Origin: Symbiodinium natans
Taxonomy: Eukaryota > Sar > Dinophyceae > Suessiales > Symbiodiniaceae
Assembly: GCA_905221605.1 (NCBI GenBank)
Contig: CAJNDS010000001.1
Span: 2,526,525-2,590,524 of the forward strand
Direction of reading: 5' to 3'
DNA: 64,000 bases
The position numbers and the translations under genes are program-made. The notes below the pieces were generated by a model that made no database searches, was not told the origin of the DNA, and saw nothing but the letters and a program-made list of their open reading frames with translations. Below, piece after piece: positions 50,986-62,440 of this stretch (its first letter is position 1; each line of letters starts with the position of its first letter).

Positions 50986-51844
50986 GGGACCCCAAAACCC
51001 TTGCGGCTAGGGTTTAGGGTCTAGGGTCTAGGGTTTAGGGTTTGGGTCTGGGGTTTCGGGTTGAGGTTTTGGGGTTTAGGGTTTAAGGGGCCTTAAAACG
51101 CCAACCCACAAGCTGCTTCTCAAGATGGGGGAGGGGGGGGGTTGGCCTGTAGAGCTTGTCACCCAGAAGGGACTGCTTCCACCAGTCCAGGAGCCCCCAA
51201 AGCCTGCAAACCAAAAGCCCCCAACAGCCCGGGTTTAGGGTTTAGGGTTTAGGGTTTAGGGTTTGGGGCTTAGGGTTTAGGGCTTAGGGTGTAGTTTGGG
51301 GCAGAGAGGCCAGCTTCTGCAAGCGCTTCACGACCAGCAGCTCCCTGCAGGTCCATCTCTCTGAGGGGACAGGGATTTGTTCGGGGGCTTGGGATTTTGG
51401 ATCCAGGTTACCCGAAACCCTAAACCCTAACCCCTAAACCCTAAACCCTGCCGCCTGAACCCTGAATCCTGAACTACCAACAGCTCCTCCAAACCTAGTG
51501 TTTAGGTTTTTAGGGTTTGGGGCTGAGGGTTGAGGGTTGAGGGTGTAGCCTAAGGTCCCTTGACCTAAACCTGAGCAACACCCTCGGGCATAAAGTTCTT
51601 TCCCCATAAGCACATCACGGAACCCCAAGTACCCTAAACCCTAAACCCTAAACCCTAAACCCTAAACCCTAAACCCAGCAGGCTGCAAGTAGCCCAAGGT
51701 AAACATGCTTGCAGGCTGTAGACCTGCAATGGTACCCGGCACGTGTACACAGAGTGTCACAGAGTTTTAATGGTGAGAACCACAGGATCGTCCACCAAAG
51801 CATGCTGTGTGACCCTGATACCCTTGACCCTAAACTCTAAGCCC

Positions 51845-52005
51845 TAAGCCCTAACCCTAAACCCTAAACCCTAAACCCGAAACCCTAAACCCTAAACCCT
51901 AAACCCTAAACCCTAAACCCTAAACCCTAAACCCTAAACCCTAAACCCTAAACCCTAAACCCTAAACCCTAAACCCTAAACCCTAACCCTAACCCTAACC
52001 CTAAG
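51845..52005 (-). repeat. (CCCTAAA)n array
   Basis: About 21 units, the last few shortened to CCCTAA. Confidence 0.95.
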
Positions 52006-52222
52006 AGCACCCCAAGTGGCCCAAGAGCACCTCAAGACCGACTTTGCGACATGCGAATTGCTTAAGAACCCCGGAAAATAGAAATATTCTTCCTTAGTAA
52101 GGGTATGTGGGGATTGTTATGTTTCATTCTTTTGGGGTTCTTGAGCAAATAGTTGTGAACCCTAAAGGGTTTATGGTCCACATCCGCTAATAGGGGTATA
52201 GTAGTATAGGGTATATGACCCC

Positions 52223-52385
52223 AATCATAGGGCTTGGCAAGCCGCTGCGGACAGATTCAGATCCCGGCCGCCGCGAACGGCAAACGTCGTCCTCGTCGAC
52301 GCACCTCACACCCGCCACAACCTCGCGCTCGTCACAGACGTCGTCTCCACAAAGCGCCACCAGTGCTTAGGAGGATCAAGTTTGT
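52223..52385. other. GC-rich coding-like island, frame undecided
   Basis: GC-rich and free of repeats. One frame reads RPPRTANVVLVDAPHTRHNL then ALVTDVVSTKRHQ; a second (IPAAANGKRRPRRRTSHPP) is also open to TAA-free 60 codons. I cannot choose; probably an exon. Confidence 0.35.
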
Positions 52386-52529
52386 GAGCTGGAGCGTTGC
52401 TTGCGCTACTTCTCCGTGATGTCAAGCCCAAAAAGGCTGGATGTCTATGTCAGCGCTCTGCGTACCTTGAACCCTGAACCCTCAACCCTAAGCCCCCAAG
52501 GGGCTTCAGGGCGTTTTTGGGGTGATTAG

Positions 52530-52591
52530 GGAGCGGAGCGCTCAGGGAGCTGCTGCGAGTCGAACTGAAGGGCTCCTCCTTTTGCGTTCAC
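52530..52591 (+). CDS. candidate exon
   Basis: After GGTGATTAG: SGALRELLRVELKGSSFCVH and the donor CAC|GTGTGA. Shares VELKG with the candidate at 11126. No domain. Confidence 0.4.
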
Positions 52592-53225
52592 GTGTGAACC
52601 CTAATGTTGCTCTTTTTTTGAAACCCGAAACCCTAGACCCTAGACCCTAGACCCTGAATCCTGAACCCTGAACCCTGAACCCTGCACCTGAACCCTGAAC
52701 CCTTACGTGGTTATGGTTTACTTCCCTAAACAAGTATATAGGAGCCAATAGGTAGGCCCCACACGGAGGCGACCCTTAAGCCATAGGTCCCGGCACTCTA
52801 GACCCGAAACCCTAAATCCTAAGCCCTAAACCCTCCTAAACTCTTATGCAAGGTTTTATTTATGAGTCCTTTCGTACAAGGCTTGGCGTGGTGGTCGTGC
52901 CCCCGAGCCATCATTCCTGCACCAAGATCCAAGCCTACCTTTCCCGAAGCCGCACACGCATTCTAAAGCTTAAATCATTCCCTTAGATGAGCAGCTTGTC
53001 ATATACACGGTCCAAGCTACAGGCCAACTTCATCGACATCTGGGTACGTCTCCTCGGACAGGCGCATTTTTTTGGGATCCTAAACCCTAGTCCCTAAAGC
53101 CCAAACCCTAAACCCTAAACCTTAAACCCTAGACCCTAAACCCTAAACCCTAAACCACCCTAATCCCTAGACCCTAAACCCTAAAGCCTAAACCCTAGAC
53201 CCTAAACCCTAAACCCTAATTTCAG

Positions 53226-53288
53226 GGGCTCCAGCCCATGGCCCTCAAGGCTGTAGGCGGCAGCACCAAGAACCTTACTGGGCTTAAC
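53226..53288 (+). CDS. candidate exon (21 codons)
   Basis: 63 bp, phase 0: GLQPMALKAVGGSTKNLTGL then N, between CCTAATTTCAG and AAC|GTTTTTAG. C-strand array before and G-strand after. No domain I can name. Confidence 0.45.
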
Positions 53289-53849
53289 GTTTTTAGATCT
53301 TTGGATTTGTTGTTTAGGGTTTAGGGTGTGGGGTTTAGGGTTTAGGATTTAGGGTTTAGGGTTTAGGGTTTCGGGTTTAGGGTTTAGGGTTTAGGGTAGC
53401 AAGCGAATGGCGACCCTGCAAGCCCAAACCCTCAAACGACGACCTGTTTTGGGTTTCACGCCTTTATTGGTAGCAAAATGACAGGGAACTAACCTCAATT
53501 CCCCTAAACCCTGAACCCTGAACCCTAACCCTAAACCCTAATCCCTAAACCCTAAGCCCTTACTCCCTAACTCCTGAACTTCAAGGTTTATAGAGGGCAT
53601 GCAGGGCTTATGGTGCAGAGTAACCCCAAGACTAACACTCCGAAGCACTTAGACCCTGTAACCCCTCAACCCTAAACCCTAGCCCTAAACCCAAAACCCT
53701 TGAAACTCCAAACTCTAAAAATTAGGGTATAGGGTTTAGGGTTTAGGGCTCAGGGGTATTTAGTGTTTAGGGCCTCACTCCTAGCGATTGGAGGCCCCAG
53801 GGCGCACGGCACTTGATGCTCTGGGTTGTGGAGTACTATACTTCAACAT

Positions 53850-54000
53850 GTTTTTTGGTTCTGGGTTCCTACCATACTAATTCTGCCTAAAAAGTACATG
53901 AAGTAGGGTTTATACTTTAACATGTTTTTTGGTTTGGGTTCCTAGTATAGCTGACGATGCCTAAAAAGTATATTTTTTCAAGGGTCTACTTCAAAGCAGG
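53850..54000. repeat. two copies of a 'TTTTTTGGTTCTGGGTTCCTA' element
   Basis: ATACTTCAACATGTTTTTTG GTTCTGGGTTCCTA at 53858 and again at 53920, each followed by CTGCCTAAAAAGTA or GATGCCTAAAAAGTA. A third copy is at 43780-43870 (CTTTAGTACTGTTTTTGGTTC...AAAGTATGTACTT). Confidence 0.75.
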
Positions 54001-54355
54001 GCCTAATACCCTAAACCCGAAAACCCTGAAACCCGATCAACCCTTTGAACCCTAAACCCCTAAACCCTGAATCCTATACACCCTATAGACCCTGTAAGCC
54101 GTTGAAACCCTATAACCCCCTGGAAACCCTATCAACCCTATAAACCCTAAACCCTGGAACTCTAATCCGCAAACCCTAAAACCCTAACACGCTAAACCCT
54201 GAAACCCTAAACCCTGAACCCTGGAACCTAAACCCTAACCCTAAACCCCAAACCGCCTAAACCCTAAACCCTAAACCTTACGCCCGAAACCCTAAACCCT
54301 AAACCCTAAGCCCTAAACCCTAAACCCTAAACCCTAAACCTCCATCTGGCACCAG

Positions 54356-54420
54356 GCCGGCGGGCCCGATCAAGCTGGCCACCGGATCCCGGGTGGTGGT
54401 CGGGAGTCTCGGAGTGTGGG
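54356..54420 (+). CDS. PELNG/ERWK-repeat protein, N-terminal exon piece
   Basis: After CATCTGGCACCAG: PAGPIKLATGSRVVVGSLGV; LxxGSRVVVxGL is the segment that precedes PELNG in the repeat. The donor GGG|GTGTAGGG opens a G-strand array; a C-strand array lies upstream. Confidence 0.5.
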
Positions 54421-55046
54421 GTGTAGGGTTTAGGGTTTAGGGTTTGGGGTTTGGGGTTTGGGGTTTGGGGTGACGGGTTTGTAGGGGTGTTGGATTTGGG
54501 GATTTGGGGGTTTCGGGCTTAGGGTTTTCAAAGTTTCGGATGAAAGGGTTAGGTTTTAGGCGGTTTAGGGGTTTAGGGCATAGGGTTTTAGTGTGTAAGT
54601 GTAGGGTTTAGAGTGTGAGGGTTTCGGGTTTCAACAAGGTCATAAGTACAGTCATATTTGGTTAATAAGTACCCCTAAACCCTAGACCCTAAACCCTAGA
54701 CCCTACACCCCAGTGTAATTGGCTAATAAGTACCATGAACCCTGAACCCTGAACCCTAAACCCTAAACCCTAAACCCATGAACCTCCAAGTACCAATCTT
54801 TGAAGCCACTGGAGGGCCCCCTCTACAGCCTGCAAGCATGTTTCCCTTGTGGCTACTTGCAGCCTGCTGGGTTTAGGGTTTAGGGTTTAGGGTTTAGGGT
54901 TTAGGGTTTAGGGTTTAGGGTTTAGGGTTTAGGGTCTAGTGCTCACGGGACCGAGATTTATGCCCAGGGTTGCTCAGTTTCAGGCCAAGGGACCTTTAGG
55001 GCCTCCGCGTTGGGCTGCTTAGGTCCCTCCTTGTATCCCTTTTTTA

Positions 55047-55150
55047 GTGTTTGGAGCTTAGAGTTTTGAATTTGGGTTTTTGGACTTCTGGGTTTGTCGT
55101 GTTTGGAGCTTAGAGTTTTGAATTTGGGTTTTTGGACTTCGGGGTTTGCC
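55047..55150 (+). repeat. 52-bp tandem duplication
   Basis: GTGTTTGGAGCTTAGAGTTT TGAATTTGGGTTTTTGGACTT at 55047 and 55099, differing by two bases. Followed by a G-run. Confidence 0.9.
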
Positions 55151-55408
55151 GGGTGGGGGGTGGGGGGGGGGGGACGCGGTCAGCAGGGCTTAGGGCTATT
55201 GGCAGTTCAGGGTTCAGGAGGTAGGGTTTAGCTTTTTGGAGATGAGGGTTTTGGGTTTAGGGTTTGGGGGTTGCTGAAACTAGTAAGGGTTTTGAGGAGT
55301 TTAAGCAACGATTCGATGAGTTTCTCCTTTAACTTTGGAATATTGTCAAGTTACGGGGCCTTGAGGGTTTAGGGTTTAGGGTCTGGAGCTCATGGTTTGC
55401 GGGTTTCT

Positions 55409-55544
55409 ACTTGGAGGTTCATGGTACTTATTAACCAATCTTAACTGTACTTATAACCCCACTTAGAAGCCCCATAAGTGCCCTAAGTCCGTTATAGGCA
55501 CAGTTACAAGTACAGTTATACTTGGTTTATGAGTACCATGAACC
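55409..55544. mobile_element. TIR element, best copy of 'GGTTCATGGTACTTATTAACC' family
   Basis: Left ACTTGGAGGTTCATGGTACT TATTAACCAA; right TTGGTTTATGAGTACCATGA ACC; interior AACTGTACTTATAACCCC paired with TTACAAGTACAGTTATA. About 136 bp, nearly fully palindromic. Confidence 0.85.
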
Positions 55545-55698
55545 CTAAACCCTAAACCCTTTACAAGTATGGGTCCAAGTATGGGTCCTAGTGGGTTTTA
55601 GGGTTTAGGGTTGAGGGTTGAGGGTTTAGGGTTTAGGGTTTAGGGTTTAGGGACACCTGTAGGGTTTGGGACTGAGGGTTCGCGGGCTGTATGCCGAG

Positions 55699-55780
55699 GT
55701 GTCCAGCCAGAGGCGGAACGACCTGGACGGGCGAGTGGGCACGGCACTTGAGCATCTCGCCTTTCACTGGATCTGGGGAA
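55699..55780 (+). CDS. candidate exon
   Basis: After TATGCCGAG: SSQRRNDLDGRVGTALEHLA then FHWIWG; GTALEHLAFH is ankyrin-like (GTALHxLA). Coding-like throughout. Confidence 0.45.
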
Positions 55781-55912
55781 TGCCCTGAACCCTAAACCCT
55801 AAGTCCTAAACCCTAAACCCTATAACCTGAACCCTAAAACCTGTGGTTCGGCTTCAGAGCGCTTGGGTTCAAAAGTGTTGGAACCCCAAACACCCTAAAA
55901 CCCTAACCCCTA

Positions 55913-56064
55913 AACCCTAAACCCTAAACCCTAAACCCTAAACCCTAAACCCTAAACCCTAAACCCTAAACCCTAAACCCTAAACCCTAAACCCTAAACC
56001 CTAAACCCTAAACCCTAAACCCTAAACCCTAAACCCGAACCCGAAACCCTAAACCCTAAACCCA
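55913..56064 (-). repeat. (CCCTAAA)n array
   Basis: About 20 units, nearly perfect. Confidence 0.95.
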
Positions 56065-56289
56065 AGAACGGGCATGTAAAGACTCCCGGCTTCCGGTCTT
56101 CGAGCCCCGAGGACCCCAGAAGGTTGAGGCTGTAGGGTTTAGGGTTTAGGGTTTAGGGTTTAGGGTTTAGGGTTTGAGGGTACTTACCGACCCCGGGGCG
56201 CAATTTCCACAGATTAGGGTTTGAGGGTTTAGGGTTCAGGGTGTAGGACCTGGAGCCGGGTTCTGCCCCTTCAAGGGCCTCAGAAGTGG

Positions 56290-56380
56290 TTTAGGGTTTA
56301 GGGTTTAGGGTTTAGGGTTTAGGGTTTAGGGTTTAGGGTTTAGGGTTTAGGGTTTAGGGTTTAGGGTTTAGGGTTTAGGA
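56290..56380 (+). repeat. (TTTAGGG)n array
   Basis: Thirteen perfect units. Confidence 0.95.
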
Positions 56381-56620
56381 CACCGCGTGCGCTGACAGAC
56401 TAGGTATCTTGTTCAACAAGACACCCAGAAGCCTTAGCACAAAACCCTAAAACCCCCTAAACCCCGAAACCCTGAAACCCTAAACCCAAAGAAGCCCTAA
56501 AACCCTGAGCCCTAGAAAATCCTAACCCTAAACCCTAAACCCTAAACCCTGAACCCTGAACCCTAAACCCTAAACCCTAAAACCCTACTGCCCTAACACC
56601 CCAACCTCATGGGATGCCAG

Positions 56621-56677
56621 GTGGGTCGAGTCGATCGAGAGATGGAAGGCCCGCTGGGATGTCTTGGTTCTGATGGG
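56621..56677 (+). CDS. PELNG/ERWK-repeat protein, ERWK exon
   Basis: After GGGATGCCAG: WVESIERWKARWDVLVLMG, matching the VESxERWKVRxD segment. The donor TGGG|GTTTAGGG begins a 70-bp G-strand array; a C-strand stretch lies upstream. Confidence 0.55.
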
Positions 56678-56679
56678 GT

Positions 56680-56748
56680 TTAGGGTTTAGGGTTTAGGGT
56701 TTAGGGTTTAGGGTTTAGGGTTTAGGGTTTAGGGTTTAGGGTTTAGGG
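56680..56748 (+). repeat. (TTTAGGG)n array
   Basis: Ten perfect units starting at the donor of the preceding exon. A purine-rich (GAGAGG)n stretch (56755-56900) follows. Confidence 0.95.
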
Positions 56749-57510
56749 CCGAGAGGCAGGTCTGAGCGGAGAGGGAGGGAGGGAGAGGGTGAGGGTGAGG
56801 GTGAGAGGCAGGAGGGAGAGGGTGGGGGAGAGAGAGAAGAGAAGAGATAGAGGCAGAGAGAGCGAGCAACAAAACAAAGATGGAGTGAGCGAGGGAGTGA
56901 GTGAACATGTTCGACTCAACGTGCTGGCGCAACTTTGCTTTATTATTATAAGTAAAACACATGTAATATACACAAATATATTATACACGTATACATATAC
57001 TTGTTTTGTTTTGGGCGGCGGGGGATCGGCTTTGGCGTTGGGTGTGGTCTGTGGGGCTTAGGGTTTTTAAGGGGGCTTAGGGGTTAAGGGTTGCAGGGTT
57101 TTGGTTTTGGGGCTCCAGCTGCTTAATTTCCTGAAGTTTCTCTGGGCTTCCGAGTACTGGAAGGCAGCTTTTAGGGTTTAGGGTTTAGGGTCTAGGGTTT
57201 AGGGTTTAGGGTTTAGGGTTTAGGGTTTAGGGTTTAGAGACTTTGCCCATGACTACAGAGCCTGTGACCAAATACAGCTAGAATTCCCCACCAGAAACCC
57301 TAAACCAAAACCCTAAACCCCAATGCACCCTCCCCGCCCCCGCAACCACAGTATAGCTACTACAGTAGCTCCTGGGTCTGTAGGGTGTAGGTTTTAGGGT
57401 TCAGGGTGGGTTTAAGCTTTGGGGTTTAAGGCTTAGGGTTCGGGTGTACGGTTGGGTTTAGAGTTGCAGTTCAGGGTCCTATAGGGAGTCTTCCGCTCCT
57501 CGCCCGGCAG

Positions 57511-57563
57511 GTCGTCCTGGACGACGGCACGTCTTTGCTGCCGGCGACCTACTCTACTGGCTT
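57511..57563 (+). CDS. PELNG/ERWK-repeat protein, LDDG exon
   Basis: After CCTCGCCCGGCAG: VVLDDGTSLLPATYSTGL then the donor CTT|GTATAAC. VxLDDGxxLLxA matches VRLDDGQGKLLNA at 42984. Confidence 0.55.
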
Positions 57564-57729
57564 GTATAACTCGCCAAAACTGAACCTAAACCCTAAACCC
57601 TAAACCCTAAACCCCAAACCCTGACCTCCGAGACCCAAAAAGCCTTAAGCGCCTTTAAGCCAAAAGGGGCACCCTTTTGTTCCAAGGATACCTAACCTCT
57701 GTGGTTTGAAAGAGAAGCCTACCCTGTTA

Positions 57730-57877
57730 GTTGCTAGGTTTAGGGTGTAGGGTTTAGGGTTTAGGGTTTAGGGTTTAGGGTTAGGGTTTAGGGTTTAGGG
57801 TTTAGGGTTTAGGGTTTAGGGTTTAGGGTTTAGGGTTTAGGGTTTAGGGTTTAGGGTTTAGGGTTTAGGGTTTAGGG
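57730..57877 (+). repeat. (TTTAGGG)n array
   Basis: About 21 units, joined directly to the 'GTAGGCCC' element copy at 57878-57992. Confidence 0.95.
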
Positions 57878-57992
57878 CTACTAGGACCCCGGGTAGGCCC
57901 TTATTCCCTTTTTTGGTGGGCTTAGGTTCCCTTGTAGACCCCTCTTAACCAGAAAGGGCACCCCTTTTATTCCAAGGTTGCTCTTGGGCTCA
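57878..57992. mobile_element. 'GTAGGCCC' TIR element, intact copy
   Basis: CTACTAGGACCCCGGGTAGG CCCTTATTCCC ... AGAAAGGGCACCCCTTTTATTCC ... GGTTGCTCTTGGGCTC. About 115 bp. Confidence 0.7.
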
Positions 57993-58299
57993 ATCTCAAA
58001 TCTTAAGCCCTCCTGGGTCCATTCAGCCTTGGAGTCTTGGGGGCGGGGGGGGGGGTGGGCGCCACGGTTTAGGGTTTAGGGTCCAAAGAGTTGGCGGGGG
58101 CTGGCTGTGTGTGGGGGGGGGGGGGGGGGCAGACTCTACAAGTTCTCTAAATTTGGTTCCCTTTTTGGGTTCCCTGTATAGTGCAGCATCTTATAGATAA
58201 GACCACCGCAAAACGTGATCCGATTTTAGAGAAGTTTGAGGTTTCAGCTTGAACCCCTGGTCTGGGTAGGATCTTGGGATATGTCATCTTTTGCTTCAT

Positions 58300-58370
58300 T
58301 GGGTTTAGGGTTTAGGGTTTAGGGTTTAGGGTTTAGGGTTTAGGGTTTAGGGTTTAGGGTTTAGGGTTTG
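58300..58370 (+). repeat. (TTTAGGG)n array
   Basis: Ten units. Confidence 0.95.
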
Positions 58371-58777
58371 GGATCCCCACTCCAAGTCATGCCTGGGTAG
58401 GGCTATGGGGTACTTAAGCCATTTCCTTGTTGGGCTTGGGGTTGAAGATTTTTGGCCTCAAATCTAGCAGGGACTTGTTATACGTTCCTTCTGGATCCTC
58501 AACCCTAAACCTTAACCCCAAACCCCAAGCCCGAAACCCTAAACCCTAAACCCTAAACCCTAAACCCTAAACCCTACATGAACCCTACATGAACCCTACG
58601 ATGTTCGCTCTTACAGGGTTAGACCTTAAGGTGTCACGGTTTTCAGGGAGTACGCTTCCTTCTTGGGATTCGGGGATCCGTGGCTCCGCTTTCGGGTTTA
58701 GGGCCTGGAGGGTTTAGGGTTTAGGGTTTGGGGTTTAGGGTTTAGGGTTTAGGGTTTAGGGTTTAGGGTTTAGGGTG

Positions 58778-58851
58778 AAGTTTGGAGGACGCTCGCCGAC
58801 AGCATCTCGGCGCTTTCCTCCGGCTGGAACTCGAAGACTGCACAGATGTTG
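58778..58851 (+). CDS. candidate exon
   Basis: Frame RTLADSISALSSGWNSKTAQ then MLE before GTGAGTGC, the most canonical donor seen in this part. It directly follows a TTTAGGG array. No domain; another frame is open. Confidence 0.4.
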
Positions 58852-59768
58852 GAGTGAGTGCTGGCTATCAACCCCATGCCCCTAAACCCTAAACCCTAGA
58901 CCCCAAACCCTAAACCCCAAACCCCAAACCCTAAACCCTAAACCCTAAACCCCAGCACCCAAACATTGATCTCAAGACTTCCATCTCTTGGCCCGCGCGG
59001 ACCGGTCACTTGAAACTCACCACGCGACAACCCTCCCGAACTTAGGGTTTAAAGGGGGGGGGGGGGGGCAGGCCCTTGAGATATCTGGGGTTCGGGTTTA
59101 GGGTTTAGAGTTTAGGGTTTAGGGTTTAGCTTGTTGTGTTTAGGAGTACCTGATTCGGAATACTTGTCAAGGGAGACCGTGTGGATTTTGGGGCTCCAGG
59201 GGGTTTACGCCAGGCGCACGCCTCCGTGTTTAGGGCCTTTGTAGTTCCCGCCTAGTTCGCTACACAGCTCGATGGCCGCAGATGGCTGGGGCAGCCGTTT
59301 AGCGTTTAGGGTTTCAGGGTTTCAGGGTTTCAGCGTTTTAGGGTTTCAGGGTTTCAGGGTTTAGGGCTTCAAAGTCTCAGTCGCAATGAGGCAGCCCCAG
59401 CCAAGTTCCTTAGAGAGACCTGGACCTGTCGAGAGCAGCCCATGCGAAATAGCGCCACGCTCGTGCCATGCTTTCAAGGGGATGGGATCACCTATTTTGG
59501 GACATGCACATATTGCGGCAGTTCTCACTCCTAAGCTCTATACCCTAAAACCCTAATTAAACCCTATAACCCTTAAACCCTAAACCCTAAACCCTAAACC
59601 CGGGGCGGGGTGTTGGTATGAGGGGCCATGATTTCGAGAGCCATCTATCTCCCTTCCAGGGTTTAGGGTTTAGGGTTTCTGGCAGTTTTGTTTCAGGGTC
59701 AAAGGCCCATGTGTTCCTCGCAGCCCCCCAAGGGCCTCCTCGACTTAAGAAGGCCCTCGAGGATGTGG

Positions 59769-59770
<2 letters not shown>

Positions 59771-59802
<32 letters not shown>
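59771..59802. repeat. (GT)n microsatellite
   Basis: Sixteen GT dinucleotides. Confidence 0.95.
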
Positions 59803-59804
<2 letters not shown>

Positions 59805-59905
59805 CTGGGGGAGTGGGCTGATCTGAGGTGTAGGGTTTCAGGGTTTTAGGGTCTAACTAGTGTCCAGGGTCTCAATTTGAAGCGGGCCCATGATCTTGGT
59901 TCCCT

Positions 59906-59908
<3 letters not shown>

Positions 59909-59941
<33 letters not shown>
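59909..59941. repeat. poly-C run of 33
   Basis: Uninterrupted C homopolymer, the longest in the window; its exact length is likely uncertain. Confidence 0.9.
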
Positions 59942-59943
<2 letters not shown>

Positions 59944-60061
59944 CCTCCGCCCCCCGCATGAGTCGAACACACCCCCTGCAGCCCCAAAATCACGAAACCA
60001 CAGAGCACTGGCAACCCCAAAAACCCTGAAAGGCGCCAACCCCGACAGCCCCAAATCCCTT

Positions 60062-60149
60062 TAACCCTAAACCCTAAACCCTAAACCCGAAACCCGAAAC
60101 CCTAAACCCTAAACCCTAAACCCTAAACCCTAAACCCTAAACCCTAAAC
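60062..60149 (-). repeat. (CCCTAAA)n array
   Basis: Twelve units with two CCCGAAA variants; a TTTAGGG/TTTCGGG array follows at 60266-60345. Confidence 0.95.
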
Positions 60150-60432
60150 CGCAGCCCAAAACATTGCCAAATTCAGCCCATGCCGCTGCCTTTTCTTGTC
60201 CGGGGAGACTCAGAATATGACAGTGGCCGCCGTCTGAGACCGGTGCGGACCGGTGTCTCAGCTGAGTTTAGGGTTTAGGGTTTAGGGTTTCGGGTTTCCG
60301 GTTTCGGGTTTCGGGTTTCGGGTTTCGGGTCGGGTTTCGGGCTTGAGGGTCGGGGTAGGGATCATTGGGGTTGAGGGGTTTAAGGGTGTGGGGAAGGCAG
60401 GTCTGTTCGCGCGTTGGTGTTGTCTGTGATGT

Positions 60433-60678
60433 ATGGTATGTGCTGTAGCTGACACGAAGAGCACAGAGAGATTGTTTTTTGGCCTAGAAGGCCATATCAT
60501 ACCAGCGATTCGTCTGGGCAGGCGAGGCCGTGTGGTTGCGCATCCACCAAAATGCAAGGGCCTTCGATGGGCAGAGTACACTGGTAGGTTTTGGATGACG
60601 ATCTACAATGGAAGAGACGTGATTAATGGAGAAATTTCCCAAGGGAGCGCGGCATTCTCCAGGTTGCTGTATGCGTGA
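60433..60678 (+). CDS. hypothetical 81-codon frame
   Basis: ATG to TGA without repeats. Contains KSTERLFFGLEGHIIPAIRL, AHPPKCKGLRWAEYTGRFW and TIYNGRDVINGEISQGSA. Composition is protein-like and hydrophilic, no domain recognised. The minus strand is open but its C-terminal half is telomere-like repeat, so the + frame is preferred. It may be one exon of a larger gene. Confidence 0.4.
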   Translation: MVCAVADTKSTERLFFGLEGHIIPAIRLGRRGRVVAHPPKCKGLRWAEYTGRFWMTIYNGRDVINGEISQGSAAFSRLLYA

Positions 60679-60679
60679 T

Positions 60680-61620
60680 CTTGGGGCTCTAAGAATCGAG
60701 ATCCTTACTTCGGGTGATGTGGTGGACTACTAGGGTATGCAACATGCCATCTGCGAGTAATGCTTAAGAAGGCAATGTCCTTCTAGCCAGAAAGGGCTTG
60801 CAGGGGTAGCTTTGCATGCCGTTACATCTTAAAAACATGGAGCTTAAACTCAAGATCCGATACACGGAAGAAGAACTTGTTTGTGTTATGTCGGGTAACG
60901 GGGTAATGGGTTGTGCTTGCAACAGACAGCCTTTTTCTTGTTCAGTGGAACCACCTCAAATGATTGAGGCCTGAAGTGGTCGACTTGGTGGTACCAAACT
61001 TTCCGTATGTACATATATATATATATGTATATGTATATATATATATATGTATATGTATATATATATAATAGTAGTAAAAATAATAAGAATAATATAATAA
61101 TAATACTAATAAGTATGTACTTACGTATTCTGCCTTCTCTCTATATTTGTATTTAACATACTTCACCCCTTCCCAAAGATGTCAGACATCGTCCTCAGCA
61201 GACCTACATATTTCCTTCGCACGATCTCGAAACATGCGAAACAGCCAGAATAGGAGGAAACACACGTGTTTGTCTTGGCATGGCCTCTTTCATGTTGCAC
61301 CATGGAGGCTGTCGTGCAGTGAACCTGGGTTTCAGGTTTGGGTTTTGGGTTTAGGGTTTGGGGTTTCGGGTTTTGGGTTTCGGGTTCGGGTTCGGGTTTC
61401 GTTTCAATCATCACCCGGCTTCCTGCCCTATAGTTGGAAGTTATCATCTTTGTTCCCCTTAAACTTTAAACCCACAACCCTTAACCTTACTAGCATCGAG
61501 AGACTCTATAAGTTTAGGGTTGAGATCCGGCAGGATCTGTCTTCGGGTTTCAACACGGAGTGTGTGGAGACATGAATCGACGGAAGGTTCATTGCAAGCA
61601 CGAAACCGGAAACTCAAAAG
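60680..61620. other. unique and microsatellite sequence, no gene supported
   Basis: AT microsatellite at 61012-61068 and an AATAAT-rich stretch to 61110; then mixed sequence with a TTTCGGG/TTTGGG tract (61325-61400). Frames through it include the repeat and are not convincing. Confidence 0.4.
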
Positions 61621-61842
61621 CAAACCCGAAAACCCGAACGCCTGAAAACCCAAGAAAGCCCCATGACCCCGAAACTTAAACCTCAAGACTCTAAACCCTA
61701 AATCCTAAAACCCCTCACCCTACAACCCCCAACCCTAAACCCCCCTATAAACCCTATGAACCCTATAATTAAACCTTATAAAACCACAAACCCGAACCCT
61801 GAACCCTAAAGCCCCTGAGCCCCCAAATCCAAGGCCTCCTAG

Positions 61843-61895
61843 CTGACGCGCACTTGCCACTGCAATGTCTCGGCCCTGGCAGAGCTGGAATACAG
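61843..61895 (+). CDS. candidate exon
   Basis: After AGGCCTCCTAG: LTRTCHCNVSALAELEY, then ACAG|GTTTCAGG. C-strand sequence before, G-strand array after. No domain. Confidence 0.35.
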
Positions 61896-62234
61896 GTTTC
61901 AGGGCTTTGGGTTGCAGCTTTTGTGGGGTTTAGGGTTTAGGGTTTAGGGTTTAGAGTTTAGAGTTTAGAGTCTATTGTTTAGGGTTGTAGGGCTTTCAGG
62001 GTTTTACGGTTCGAACTTGAGGACTTCGGGGTCAGACAGAGGTTTGTGTTAGGACTTTCGGTGCCTGGGCTTTAGGGCTTGCAGGGGCCCATGCCGGAAT
62101 TGTAAAAGGGTTTAGGGTTTAGGGTTTAGGGTTTAGGGGTAGGGGAGTTTCGGCCCCCTAACGCCCCCTAACGCCCCCAAGCCCCCGCAGCCCTTGACCC
62201 TAAATAAAGCCTTCCAGACCCCCTACATGCGAGA

Positions 62235-62370
62235 AACACCTCCAAAACCCTAAACCCTAAACCCCAAACCCTAAACCCTAAACCCTAAACCCTAAACCCT
62301 AAACCCTAAACCCTAAACCCTAAACCCTAAACCCCAAACCCTAAACCCTAAACCTTTAAACCCTGAACCC
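62235..62370 (-). repeat. (CCCTAAA)n array
   Basis: About 17 units with a few CCCCAAA. Confidence 0.95.
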
Positions 62371-62412
62371 TAGCCTCCTCAAGAAAAATCCCACCCAAAA
62401 GCTGAAACCCAG

Positions 62413-62440
62413 GTCGATCTGCGCACCGCAGCGACTCCAG
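62413..62440 (+). CDS. candidate micro-exon
   Basis: 28 bp between GAAACCCAG and CCAG|GTCAGGGTTTAG: VDLRTAATP. Too short to judge alone; included because a C-strand array precedes and a G-strand array follows. Confidence 0.25.
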
